The notes under the pieces: model-generated | Seen by the model: only the letters and a program-made list of their open reading frames with translations | Databases searched by the model: none | What the model was told of the DNA's origin: nothing | NCBI RefSeq assembly: GCF_002890915.1 | Contig: NZ_POUT01000008.1 | Location: 62,001-126,000, forward strand | Length of the DNA: 64,000 nucleotides | DNA from: Stutzerimonas stutzeri | GTDB lineage: Bacteria; Pseudomonadota; Gammaproteobacteria; Pseudomonadales; Pseudomonadaceae | Direction: 5' to 3' | Part shown: positions 46,167 through 54,792 of the stretch, piece after piece | Layout of the letters: the number at the start of each line of letters is the position of its first letter | Position numbering within the stretch: position 1 is the first letter of the stretch | Made by a program: the position numbers and the translations under genes

Positions 46167-46631
46167 ATGACTATGACCAAACCGTTCGCTGCGTTGCTCG
46201 CTCTGCTCGCCTGCCTGTTGCTGGCCGGCTGCGAGGAGGATTGGGGCGTCGACCAGCACGGGCGTGCCGTTACCGGCACTCAGCTCGAGGGGCGCTGGCT
46301 GCTGATCAATTATTGGGCCGAGTGGTGCGCCCCCTGTCGTAGCGAGATTCCGGAGCTCAACGCGTTGGCCGAGACGCAGCCGGATATCGAGGTGCTTGGC
46401 GTCAACTTCGACGAACTGCGCGGCGAGGAGCTGGCCCAGGCCGCCGAGGCGCTGGGGATTCGTTTCCGCGTGCTCAGCGACGATCCGGCCGAGCGCCTGC
46501 AGCTTCCGCGCAGCGCCGTATTGCCGGTGACCTATCTGGTGGACGGGGACGGTCAGGTGCGCGAGCGCCTGGTGGGCGAACAGACCGCCGAGGGTATTGC
46601 CGGGCACCTGGCGAGGCTGAAAGGAGGCTAG
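46167..46631 (+). CDS. TlpA-like thioredoxin lipoprotein
   Basis: 154 residues with a lipoprotein signal (LLALLACLLLAGCEE; lipid Cys at 22) and a TlpA/ResA thioredoxin domain with WCAPC (NYWAEWCAPCRSEIPELNAL) and cis-Pro in VLPVTYLVDGDG. It is a membrane-anchored periplasmic disulfide reductase, possibly linked to cytochrome c maturation. The start may also be 46173, where spacing from GGGGA is 9. Confidence 0.88.
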   Translation: MTMTKPFAALLALLACLLLAGCEEDWGVDQHGRAVTGTQLEGRWLLINYWAEWCAPCRSEIPELNALAETQPDIEVLGVNFDELRGEELAQAAEALGIRFRVLSDDPAERLQLPRSAVLPVTYLVDGDGQVRERLVGEQTAEGIAGHLARLKGG

Positions 46632-47003
46632 CCCTCGCTACTTCGTGCGCTGGGGCTGGCCCCAACCCAACTCCCAACCCAACTACGGTTGCGATGGTGC
46701 GTAGGTTTGGGTTGAGGCACGTAGTGCCGAAGCCCAACGTTGCAGGTGAGATGCATGCCGACGTGATGGCCGATACTCCGCTCGTTGGGCTTCGCTTCGC
46801 TCAACCCAACCTACGATTGTGCGATGGTGCGTAGGTTGGGTTGAGGCACGTAGTGCCGAAGCCCAACGTTGCAGGTGAGGTACATGCCGACGTGGTGGCC
46901 GATACGCCGCTCGTTGGGCTTCGCTTCGCTCAACCCAACCTACGATTGTGCGATGGTTCATAGGTTGCGGCTTCGGCGCATGGCGCCGAAGCCCCGCACG
47001 CGT
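46632..47003. repeat. REP cluster with tandem ~130-bp duplication
   Basis: Gene-free gap of 372 bp between convergent genes. A unit starting TGCGATGGTGCGTAGG occurs at 46691 and 46821 and begins again at 46950 (periods 130 and 129 bp). Each unit holds one GTAGGTTGGG-type REP, a spacer (TTGCAGGTGAG ... GATAC), and an inverted REP (CGTTGGGCTTCGCTTCG). The copies differ at only a few positions; the first has one extra T. A degenerate half-REP ends near 46996. Confidence 0.85.
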
Positions 47004-47576
47004 TTACGGCCTGACGTACCAGAAATCCTGCCAGAAGCCGATCACCTTCGCCGGGTAACGATTCTTGCCCAGGCTGCCGTTGTAGCGCGCCAGCGCCCGG
47101 TTGATGTCGCCGTTTTCCTTTCTCAGGTAGTAGCTGAGGATGGTGCAGCCGTAGCGCAGGTTGGTGGCGTTGTCGGTGAGGTTGTCCTGCGGGCGGCCCA
47201 GTTCCGCTTTCCAGAAGGGCATCACCTGCATCATCCCCTGGGCCCCGACGCTGGAAATGGCGAAGCGGTCGAAATGGCTCTCGGCATGAATCAGCGCCAA
47301 TATCAGTTCGGGCTTCAGACCGGCTCTGCTCGCCTCGCCATGAACCAGCCTGAGCAGTGTCAGGCGTTCCTCCGCGCTGGACAGATAGGGTTCGAGCCGC
47401 CCGGACATGTCGACCAGCCAGACTTCGGCATCGAAGCGATCCTGAAAGCTGTCCGCCTCGGCCACGGTACGTTGCAGCAGCTCGCGTAGCTCGGGTTCCG
47501 GGGCCTGGCGGATGCTGGCTGCCGCGGGAAGCGCGACGGCCAGCAGCACTGGCAGCAGGAAATCGCGCACCCTCAT
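47004..47576 (-). CDS. Lytic transglycosylase (SLT domain)
   Basis: 190 residues with a signal peptide (DFLLPVLLAVALPAAA) and a C-terminal SLT domain. The catalytic Glu is in LILALIHAESHFDRFAISSV; GAQGMMQVMPFWKAELG and LARYNGSLGKNRYPAKVIGF are lysozyme-like motifs. It cleaves peptidoglycan in the periplasm. It lies 6 bp after a lipoprotein gene in the proS operon. Confidence 0.9.
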   Translation of the reverse strand: MRVRDFLLPVLLAVALPAAASIRQAPEPELRELLQRTVAEADSFQDRFDAEVWLVDMSGRLEPYLSSAEERLTLLRLVHGEASRAGLKPELILALIHAESHFDRFAISSVGAQGMMQVMPFWKAELGRPQDNLTDNATNLRYGCTILSYYLRKENGDINRALARYNGSLGKNRYPAKVIGFWQDFWYVRP

Positions 47577-47582
47577 CGGGCT

Positions 47583-48530
47583 TCAGTTCCCGCGGTCGGC
47601 GCCCAGGGTGGCACCGTCGAGCAGGCTGCGCAGGAATTGCTGCTGCAGCTCCGGGTCGTTGCGAGTCAGCTCGATCAGGCTTTGCTCGAGTTCGCTGGCT
47701 TCTTCCTCCAGGCCCAGTTCGGACAGGCGTTTGACCCGATGCACCCATTGCGCCACGTCGTCGCCCTCGAGGTCGTCGAAGATCAGCTCATGCGCTTCCT
47801 GCAGTTTGCCGCGCAGCTTGTGGCTGACCAGCAGGGCCGCGTCGGCCCGGGTGCCATCCTGCTGATCCTCGACGCTCAACAGCAGCTTGCCCACCTGGGT
47901 GATGTCCTGGTCGGCGAAGGTCCCATCGAGCAGGTTCAGGCGCAGAACGCCGTTGCGGTCGGTGGCGAGTTCGTGGGTATTCGGACCGGCGACGACGGTG
48001 ACCGGGCGTTCGGCCCATGGCAGGCTGGAGTATTCGAGTCTCGCATCCCGACGCTGCTCGTCGAGGCTGGCAAGGTTTTGCTGGGAGCGGCCGTTGGATT
48101 CGACATTCATGAACGGGTTGATGCCGGCGAAGCCGTAACTGATCCAGTCGCGCGTGGCGCTCTCCGGTATGTTGCCGAGCATCACCACGTTGAGCACGTT
48201 GGCGCCGATTCCGGCGACCACCGCGACCACGCCCAGGGGGATTTCATACAGCTCGCGCCAGGGCTGGTAGGGGGTGTAGCGATCATAGCGACGGGTGACC
48301 TCGAAATCGGTGACTTCGAAGGTCTTCTGTTCCTGAACCCGAATGCGGCGCTGGGGCAGTTCCAGTACCTGCGGCTCACCGAGCTCGATGCGCAGGCTGT
48401 GGTCGAGCAACGTACGTTCGGTGCGCGCCTCGTATTCGCTGCGTTGCGGCAGGTGGTTGGCGCAGCCGCCAAGAAGAAGCGCCGCGCAAAGCGCGGCGCC
48501 GGTTGAAGCGACTACATGTCGGTTGAGCAT
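47583..48530 (-). CDS. Uncharacterised outer lipoprotein
   Basis: 315 residues with a lipoprotein signal (GAALCAALLLGGCANH). A central hydrophobic stretch (IPLGVVAVVAGIGANVLNVV) and an acidic helical C-terminus (GLEEEASELEQSLIELTRND) follow. The family is not recognised. It starts 9 bp after proS and is followed 6 bp later by the transglycosylase, so an envelope/peptidoglycan role is a guess from context. Confidence 0.82.
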   Translation of the reverse strand: MLNRHVVASTGAALCAALLLGGCANHLPQRSEYEARTERTLLDHSLRIELGEPQVLELPQRRIRVQEQKTFEVTDFEVTRRYDRYTPYQPWRELYEIPLGVVAVVAGIGANVLNVVMLGNIPESATRDWISYGFAGINPFMNVESNGRSQQNLASLDEQRRDARLEYSSLPWAERPVTVVAGPNTHELATDRNGVLRLNLLDGTFADQDITQVGKLLLSVEDQQDGTRADAALLVSHKLRGKLQEAHELIFDDLEGDDVAQWVHRVKRLSELGLEEEASELEQSLIELTRNDPELQQQFLRSLLDGATLGADRGN

Positions 48531-48539
48531 GATTTCCGG

Positions 48540-50255
48540 TCAGCGATGAACACGCGAATTGATGAAGGGCAGAATGTCGGCAGCGGCGACGGCCTGTGGC
48601 TGGGCGTCTCGACGGTGCTTGTACTCCAGGGTGCCGTCGGCCAGCCCGCGATCGCTGATGACGATGCGGTGCGGAATGCCGATCAGCTCCATGTCGGCGA
48701 ATTTGACGCCCGGACTGGTCTTCTTGTCACGGTCATCGAGCAGGACTTCATAGCCGGCTGCGATGAGCTCGGCATACAGCTTGTCGGTCGCCTCGCGAAC
48801 CGCTTCGGTCTCGTACTTCATCGGGACCAGCGCGATCTGGAAGGGCGCCAGGGCGTCCGGCCAGAGAATGCCGCGTTCGTCGTAGTTCTGCTCGATGGCG
48901 GCGGCGACCACGCGGGACACGCCGATGCCGTAGCAGCCCATGATCAGCGTCACCGGCTTGCCGTTCTCGCCCATCACCTGGCAGTTCATGGCTTCGCTGT
49001 ACTTGGTGCCGAGCTGGAAGATGTGCCCGACTTCGATGCCGCGCTTGATCACCAGGCTGCCCTGGCCGTCCGGGCTCGGGTCGCCGGCGACGACGTTGCG
49101 CAGATCGGCGACCTGCGGCAACGGCAGGTCGCGCTCCCAGTTCAGGCCGAAGTAGTGCTTGTCGTCGATGTTGGCGCCGGCGCTGAAATCGCTCATCAGG
49201 GCGACCGAGCGATCGATGACGCAGGGAATCGGCAGGTTCAGCGGCCCCAGCGAGCCGGGACCCGCGCCGATCGCGGCGCGAATTTGCGCATCGGAGGCGA
49301 ATGCCAGCGGGCTGGCGACCTGTTCCAGGTTGGCGGCCTTGATCTCGTTCAGCTCATGGTCGCCACGCACGATCAGGGCGACCAGCTGGCCTTCCTCGAC
49401 GCCCTGTACCACCAGCGTCTTGATGGTCTTCTCGATCGGCAGGCCGAACTGCTCGACCAGCTCGATGATGGTCTTGGCGTTCGGCGTGTCGACCAGGCGC
49501 AGCTCTTCGCTGGCGGCCGCACGCTCGCGCTCGCGCGGGATGGCCTCGGCCTTCTCGATGTTGGCGGCATAGTCGGAGCTGTCGCTGAAGGCGATATCGT
49601 CTTCACCGGACTCGGCCAGCACGTGGAATTCATGGGAGCCGGTGCCGCCGATGGAGCCGGTGTCGGCCTGCACCGGGCGGAAGCCCAGGCCCAGGCGGGT
49701 GAAGATATTGCAGTACGCCGTGTGCATGCGGTCGTAGGTTTCCTGCAGCGACGCCTGGGAAAGGTGGAAGGAGTAGGCGTCCTTCATCAGGAATTCGCGC
49801 CCACGCATCAGGCCGAAGCGCGGACGGATCTCGTCGCGGAACTTGGTCTGGATCTGGTAGAAGTTGATCGGCAGCTGCTTGTAGCTGTTCAGCTCGTTGC
49901 GCGCCAGGTCGGTAATGACCTCTTCGTGGGTCGGGCCGACACAGAATTCGCGATCATGGCGGTCCTTCAGGCGCAGCAGCTCGGGGCCGTACTGCTCCCA
50001 GCGGCCGGACTCCTGCCACAGTTCGGCCGGCTGAATGGCCGGCATCAATACTTCCAGGGCGCCGGCCTTGTTCATCTCCTCGCGGACGATGGCCTCGGCC
50101 TTGCGCAGGGCGCGCAGCCCCATCGGCATCCAGGTATACAGACCGGAAGCCAGCTTGCGAATCATCCCGGCACGCAGCATCAACTGGTGACTGATGACCA
50201 CTGCATCGGATGGAGTTTCTTTGAGGGTCGAGAGCAGGAACTGACTGGTGCGCAT
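48540..50255 (-). CDS. proS: Prolyl-tRNA synthetase
   Basis: 571 residues, bacterial-type ProRS with the editing insertion (about 220-400). Class II motif 1 lies near [20 protein letters not shown], motif 2 at [20 protein letters not shown] and motif 3 at [16 protein letters not shown]. The start [20 protein letters not shown] at 50255 is the conserved N-terminus. It is the first gene of a leftward operon with a lipoprotein and a transglycosylase. Confidence 0.97.
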   Translation of the reverse strand: MRTSQFLLSTLKETPSDAVVISHQLMLRAGMIRKLASGLYTWMPMGLRALRKAEAIVREEMNKAGALEVLMPAIQPAELWQESGRWEQYGPELLRLKDRHDREFCVGPTHEEVITDLARNELNSYKQLPINFYQIQTKFRDEIRPRFGLMRGREFLMKDAYSFHLSQASLQETYDRMHTAYCNIFTRLGLGFRPVQADTGSIGGTGSHEFHVLAESGEDDIAFSDSSDYAANIEKAEAIPRERERAAASEELRLVDTPNAKTIIELVEQFGLPIEKTIKTLVVQGVEEGQLVALIVRGDHELNEIKAANLEQVASPLAFASDAQIRAAIGAGPGSLGPLNLPIPCVIDRSVALMSDFSAGANIDDKHYFGLNWERDLPLPQVADLRNVVAGDPSPDGQGSLVIKRGIEVGHIFQLGTKYSEAMNCQVMGENGKPVTLIMGCYGIGVSRVVAAAIEQNYDERGILWPDALAPFQIALVPMKYETEAVREATDKLYAELIAAGYEVLLDDRDKKTSPGVKFADMELIGIPHRIVISDRGLADGTLEYKHRRDAQPQAVAAADILPFINSRVHR

Positions 50256-50360
50256 GTGGCCGTTATGTCCTTGCAGAGGCTGGAATTTGGCTCGGCATTG
50301 TACGGCGCGCGGGGTGCGGCGTACAGGATGCGGGAAGGCGCTTGACAGGATGGTGAAACG

Positions 50361-50385
50361 AAAGAGCCCGGCTTGCGCCGGGCTC
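50361..50385 (-). terminator. Terminator of the OprD-family porin gene
   Basis: GAGCCCGGC-TTGC-GCCGGGCTC is a perfect 9-bp stem, followed on the leftward strand by TTTCG, 33 bp after the porin stop. Confidence 0.75.
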
Positions 50386-50417
50386 CGCCCTTGCATCGAT
50401 ACGTCTGGGCGCCTGGG

Positions 50418-51671
50418 TTACAGGATGCTCAGCGGGTATTCGATGAATGCGCGGATCTCGTTCAGGTCCGGGCTGTAGTAGTCACGCATGTCGCTGTTGG
50501 AGCGATAGATCGAGTTGCGCAGTTTCAGCGACAGGTCCTTCACCGGACCGCTCTGGACTACATACTGGATCTGGTTGAAGAACTCGCGTTCCTTGCCTTC
50601 GCCGGTGCCGGTATCGACATTGTCGCCGTAGACATAGGCGGTTTTCCAGAACAGCCCCGGAACGCCGTAGCCGCTGAAGTCCAGCTCGTAGCTGGCTTGC
50701 CAGGAGCGCTCGTCCTTGGAGTTGAAGTCGGAATAGTAGGAGTTGGCTACCCAGATGGAGCTGCCGCCATCGCCGATGTCATATTCATAGTTGCCGTCGC
50801 CGGTCACGCGCTGATGGGCGAGGATAAAGGCATGCGCGCCAACGGAGTACTTGGCCGACAGGCTCCAGATCGTGGTGTCCTGGGTCTCGCCAAAAGCTCG
50901 CTTGTCGTACTTGTTGTCGTAGATGTTGAAGTCGAAGGCAAGCGATTGATCACCGAAGGGCATTACGTAGTTAACGTTTGCATACTTCTTCTTGGCGATA
51001 TCTTCGTTGTCGGCGTAATACAGCGAGGCGCTCAGATTGTCGGTGAAGGCATAGGTACCGCCGACAACATCGATGCTCTTGAGCGTCAGGTCGAGATAGT
51101 TGAGCGAGTCGCGGCTCGAGGACTGCATTGCACTATCGGCGGTGAAGCGGCCGGCGTTCAGTTCCAGGCCTTCGATCTCGTTGCTGGTGATCAGCGTGCC
51201 GGTGAAGGACTCGGGCAGCAGACGGGAGTCGTCATAGGCAAGAACCGGCAGCGACGGGAACTGGTTACCGTACTTGATCACGGTATTGGAGAACTGCACT
51301 TTTACCGCGGCGCCAGCCTGGGACAGGTCGCGTTCAGGGTCGCCATCGGAATCGCGCTCGAACATGGCGCCATAGGTGTGGCCACGGCCACCGTCGAGAC
51401 GAACGCCAAGAATGCCGTAGGCATCGACACCTACGCCAACGGTGCCTTGGGTGAAGCCCGATTCGAAGGTGGTGATGAAGCCTTGACCCAGGCTCCTGGC
51501 ATCTGCGGTGCCGTCCTTGTAATCGCGGTTGAAGTAGGTGGTGCGCAGCAGCAGATCAAGATTTGCGTCTTCGACGAAGCCCTTGGCTTCCGATTGCTGG
51601 CTGGCGAATGCCATTTGGGAGGTGCCCGCCGCTACGGCCAGGGCGATTACGCTCCACTTCATCACTTTCAT
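50418..51671 (-). CDS. oprD: OprD-family outer-membrane porin
   Basis: 417 residues with a signal peptide (KWSVIALAVAAGTSQMAFA) and an 18-stranded OprD barrel (FVEDANLDLLLRTTYFNRDY; GVGVDAYGILGVRLDGGRGH; YYADNEDIAKKKYANVNYV). OprD proteins take up basic amino acids or small carboxylates and can admit carbapenems; the OprD subclass is not resolvable by eye. It lacks a terminal aromatic (YPLSIL). AGGAG lies 9 bp before the ATG. Its place next to proS matches PAO1 oprD as I recall. Confidence 0.88.
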   Translation of the reverse strand: MKVMKWSVIALAVAAGTSQMAFASQQSEAKGFVEDANLDLLLRTTYFNRDYKDGTADARSLGQGFITTFESGFTQGTVGVGVDAYGILGVRLDGGRGHTYGAMFERDSDGDPERDLSQAGAAVKVQFSNTVIKYGNQFPSLPVLAYDDSRLLPESFTGTLITSNEIEGLELNAGRFTADSAMQSSSRDSLNYLDLTLKSIDVVGGTYAFTDNLSASLYYADNEDIAKKKYANVNYVMPFGDQSLAFDFNIYDNKYDKRAFGETQDTTIWSLSAKYSVGAHAFILAHQRVTGDGNYEYDIGDGGSSIWVANSYYSDFNSKDERSWQASYELDFSGYGVPGLFWKTAYVYGDNVDTGTGEGKEREFFNQIQYVVQSGPVKDLSLKLRNSIYRSNSDMRDYYSPDLNEIRAFIEYPLSIL

Positions 51672-52107
51672 TGGTGATTGCTCCTTTGGTTTTAAACGGT
51701 GCTTACTCTTTCGCCCGTGAGCGAAAAAGATGCAACTTCTTGGGTTCCGATCAGGCTTTTATCAGATAGAGAGCTGTGCTCAGCATAAAGCCACTCAGAG
51801 AATGTACTGTTTAGCTCTAGTCGTGCGCTAGAGCAAGCAGCGCTTTATCTGCTGTGGCGTTTTGAAGCCGTGTTCGCGAAGAACTCAGCAAGAAACGTAC
51901 TCAAATTGAAAATAGCGTTTTTTGCGGGTTTCCCCAGGGTTTTGATCGGGCGAGCGCACTTGAATGGGGCGTGTGATCGGCTCTGCTGCGCTTCATTGGT
52001 GCGGCTGCCGGTGGGTTCTTGTCGCGCCGCAGGCATGGGGTATCCTTTCGTGATCGGGGCAGCGCTGCCTGCGCTGTTCGTATTTTTATGTCGAACGGGA
52101 GAGCCCT
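51672..52107. other. Divergent intergenic region oprD / HIT gene
   Basis: 436 bp, AT-richer than its surroundings on the porin side, without a supported gene. It holds a small hairpin (TTTCGC-CCGTGA-GCGAAA, 51709-51726) in the porin leader. GGGAGAG lies before the HIT ATG. Confidence 0.45.
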
Positions 52108-52530
52108 ATGTTCGTTCTCGATTCACGCCTGGAGCAGGATACCTTGCCGCTGGGTGACTTTCCGCTCTGCCGGTTGCTGTTGATGAACGATGCGCAGTAC
52201 CCCTGGTTCATCCTGGTGCCGCGGCGTGAGGAGGTCAGCGAGTTGTTTCAGCTCGATGCCGCGGATCAACAGGCCCTGTGGCGGGAAACCACCTCGCTGG
52301 CCGAGACGCTGAAGGACACCTTCGGTGCGGACAAGATGAACATCGCGACGCTCGGCAATGTAGTCGGGCAGTTGCATATGCATGTCATCGCCAGGCGTCG
52401 GAGCGATGCGGCATGGCCGGCGCCGGTCTGGGGCCGGCAGCCGGCGAAGCCTTATAGCGCCGAGCAAGTGGCGGCCATTCGGGAAAAGCTCAGGCTGGTA
52501 CTGACCGATCACTTCCGTTTTGGAGAATGA
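52108..52530 (+). CDS. HIT-family protein
   Basis: 140-residue histidine-triad-like hydrolase. [20 protein letters not shown] and [20 protein letters not shown] are typical of the small proteobacterial HIT group. The triad reads Q-L-H-M-H-V-I, so the first His of the canonical H-x-H-x-H is Gln while the nucleophilic His is kept. It probably cleaves nucleotide phosphoramidates or acyl-AMP. It overlaps slyX (ATGA). Confidence 0.87.
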   Translation: MFVLDSRLEQDTLPLGDFPLCRLLLMNDAQYPWFILVPRREEVSELFQLDAADQQALWRETTSLAETLKDTFGADKMNIATLGNVVGQLHMHVIARRRSDAAWPAPVWGRQPAKPYSAEQVAAIREKLRLVLTDHFRFGE

Positions 52531-52739
52531 CTATGGATCTGGAGTCGCGTGTGGCCGATCTGGAGGCTCGTCTGGCGTTTCAGGACGATACGATCCAGAC
52601 CTTGAACGACGTATTGGTCGACCAGCAGCGGGTCATCGAGCGCATGCAGTTGCAGATGGGCGCATTGGCCAGGCGCCAGGAGGAAATGCAGAGCACGCTG
52701 GATGCGGGCGAGGATGAGGCGCCGCCGCCGCATTATTGA
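52527..52739 (+). CDS. slyX: SlyX-family coiled-coil protein
   Basis: 70 residues ([20 protein letters not shown], then [20 protein letters not shown]), a single coiled coil ending in PPPHY as SlyX proteins do. The function is unknown. The start is at 52527 (overlapping the HIT stop) or at the second ATG, 52533, which better matches SlyX N-termini. Confidence 0.88.
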   Translation: MTMDLESRVADLEARLAFQDDTIQTLNDVLVDQQRVIERMQLQMGALARRQEEMQSTLDAGEDEAPPPHY

Positions 52740-52837
52740 GTGGCGGGGCCAAGGACTTGGACGGCGGGGTCGCGAACGCACAGGCTTGCCTGAAGCGCCT
52801 GGCTAACAGCCACTGTTCGAGCGGTCGGCGCTCTCGG

Positions 52838-52923
52838 GTAGCTGGCGCTGAGCGCAGCGAAGCCCAACAGGCACGGGTTTGGTGTGTTGGGCTTCGTCGC
52901 TTCGCTCCTCAACCCAACCTACG
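52838..52923. repeat. REP-like inverted pair (GTAGGTTGGG family)
   Basis: The arms are 52838-52868 (GTAGCTGGCGCTGAG ... CGAAGCCCAAC, diverged) and 52885-52923 (GTTGGGCTTCG ... CAACCCAACCTACG). They occupy the 306-bp gap between convergent slyX and the cold-shock gene; the rest of that gap (52740-53045) shows no gene. Confidence 0.8.
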
Positions 52924-53045
52924 CCCGACCCAACCTGCGGCGCCGATGTAACAGGCAAATGCGGCATGGCCTTTTCGTAGGGTTCGCAATGCGCAGCGCC
53001 AGGCCTCGGCGCTGCGTGCTGTGCGTGGTGCGTCCTGCGGGTTGA

Positions 53046-53651
53046 TCAGCGGCCAGGCTGCACGGGGATGACGTCCTCGGCCTGCAATCCCTTGTCGCGC
53101 ATCATGATGGTGAATTCCACGCGCTGGCCTTCGACCAGTACGCGGTGCCCCTCGCCGCGAATGGCGCGAAAGTGTACGAACACATCGTCGCCGCTATCCC
53201 GCGAGATGAAGCCGAATCCTTTCGAGGTGTTGAACCATTTCACCGTGCCGGTCTCGCGACCGACGCTGGACGGCGTGCTTGCGCGCGTCCGCGCCGCGGG
53301 TTGCCCGCCGCTGACCTGGATCGTGGCCAGGTGCAGCAGTACCGCGACGAAGGCGAGCAGCAGGCTGGCCAGGGTGGCTGGTTGGCCGGCGATTTCCGGC
53401 AGCGGGGCGAGCAGGACGGCAGCCTGGAGTACGACTGCGAGTACCAGTAGCAAGGACACCGCGACGATTACCGGGCGGGTGCGGGCGTCAGCCAGCTGGG
53501 CGGAAGGGATGAACTGGGCATTCAGCAAACCGAGCATCAGCAGGCACAGGGCTTCGGGTTGTAGCAGGAGCGGCAGGCCGCCGCGCAGACTGGGTACAAA
53601 TGACAACAGCAGGGCGATGGCGCCCGCCAGGACATGGACAATCTTAAGCAT
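53046..53651 (-). CDS. Membrane protein with C-terminal cold-shock domain
   Basis: 201 residues. The first 115 form about four helices ([60 protein letters not shown]). After a short linker, a CspA-like domain runs from about 133 ([30 protein letters not shown]) with both RNP motifs intact. It would tether a single-strand nucleic-acid-binding domain to the inner-membrane face. This fusion recurs at the same locus in pseudomonads; its role is not established. Confidence 0.88.
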   Translation of the reverse strand: MLKIVHVLAGAIALLLSFVPSLRGGLPLLLQPEALCLLMLGLLNAQFIPSAQLADARTRPVIVAVSLLLVLAVVLQAAVLLAPLPEIAGQPATLASLLLAFVAVLLHLATIQVSGGQPAARTRASTPSSVGRETGTVKWFNTSKGFGFISRDSGDDVFVHFRAIRGEGHRVLVEGQRVEFTIMMRDKGLQAEDVIPVQPGR

Positions 53652-53928
53652 TCTTATAGGACTCACGGTTGATAACACGACAGGAAAAGCGGCAGTTACC
53701 GGAGCCTCGTGGTGGAGGGCTCGCCAGGCAGGAGCGAACACTGTCTGGCGAATCGCTGGCCCGGACTGCAGCGCGGCGTATTTAACAGCAAAGGGCGGGG
53801 CTGCTCAAATCAACGCCTGTGGCTGAAGGTGCCTTGGCGGCCGGGGCGGGAGCGGTTCGTCGCGGGGTGGCGTTGGTCGCGGGCAGGGCGGGGCGCTCGA
53901 GTGCGCCCCGTCCATCTTGCTCGACTGC

Positions 53929-54399
53929 TCAGGCGGCCAGCAGGCTGCGCAGCATCCAGGCGGTTTTTTCGTGGCTTTGCATGCGCTGGGTCAGCAGGTC
54001 CGCGGTCGGCTCGTCGCTGGTCTTGTCCAGCAGCGGGAAGATGCCGCGGGCGGTGCGCACGACCGCTTCCTGGCCTTCGACCAGCAGCTTGATCATTTCT
54101 TCGGCGGCAGGAACGCCTTCTTCTTCCTTGATCGAGGACAGGCGGGCATAGGCGGAGTAGGTGCCCGGTGCCGGGAACCCCAGGGCGCGGATGCGTTCGG
54201 CGATGTCGTCCACCGCCACTGCCAGTTCGGTGTACTGCGTCTCGAACATGGTGTGCAGGGTGTTGAACATCGGGCCGGTGACGTTCCAGTGGAAATTGTG
54301 GGTCTTCAGGTACAGGGTGTAGGTGTCGGCGAGCAGGCGGGACAGGCCTTCGGCGATGGCTGCGCGGTCCTGTTCGGCGATGCCGATGTTGATTTCCAT
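53929..54399 (-). CDS. Dps-family ferritin-like protein
   Basis: 156 residues. [20 protein letters not shown] is the Dps ferroxidase/dimer-interface motif, and the four-helix layout is complete. It oxidises and stores iron and protects DNA from peroxide; the Pseudomonas copy at this locus is called Dps-like (DpsL). The start [13 protein letters not shown] at 54399 has AGGAGA upstream. It is divergent from aspS. Confidence 0.92.
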   Translation of the reverse strand: MEINIGIAEQDRAAIAEGLSRLLADTYTLYLKTHNFHWNVTGPMFNTLHTMFETQYTELAVAVDDIAERIRALGFPAPGTYSAYARLSSIKEEEGVPAAEEMIKLLVEGQEAVVRTARGIFPLLDKTSDEPTADLLTQRMQSHEKTAWMLRSLLAA

Positions 54400-54792
54400 G
54401 TGTTCTCTCCTGATGGGCTGGTGCGTAGGTCTGTTTCGCCGCGGGCGAAACGTCAACAGACCCGCTAGTTATGCCAGAAAAACGCCCCGCGTTGTGAAGC
54501 GATGCGGCCCCTGGGCTTGATATTCGTCAATAGGGAGGCGTGCCCTCGGGCAGAGTTCAATCATCGGCCCATGGTCAATCGCCTGATCGGCCGGGTCGAC
54601 GGCTGCGCCGTGACGATTATGCGGATATAATCCCGCCCTTGTGCCCGGTGGCTCGACAGTCATGCTGCAGAGTCCGGCGGCATGGCGGGCAGCGACTGAA
54701 TGCCCCGCGCGCGCAGGCACGGCTACGGTGCCGTCTGTCTGTCGCGGCTCGAGCGCCCCAACGAATTCAAGATACGAGAAGCGAACACCACC
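54400..54792. promoter_or_regulatory. Divergent control region dps / aspS with aspS -10
   Basis: 393 bp without a supported gene. A perfect TATAAT at 54626-54631 on the aspS strand would give a 5' leader of about 155 nt. The matching -35 is poor. No OxyR or Fur site was identified on the dps side. Confidence 0.45.

Noticed and set aside
46683..46961. A 92-codon frame on the minus strand with an internally repeated sequence
   Set aside because: It is produced entirely by the tandem REP unit; the protein repeat is a by-product of the DNA repeat.
46632..47003. CRISPR array from regularly spaced repeats
   Set aside because: The repeats are long (about 130 bp), few, palindromic, and the spacers are identical to one another; there are no cas genes.
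51870..52157. A 95-codon frame across the oprD-HIT intergenic region
   Set aside because: It overlaps the start of the HIT gene in another frame, has no ribosome-binding site, and no family resemblance.
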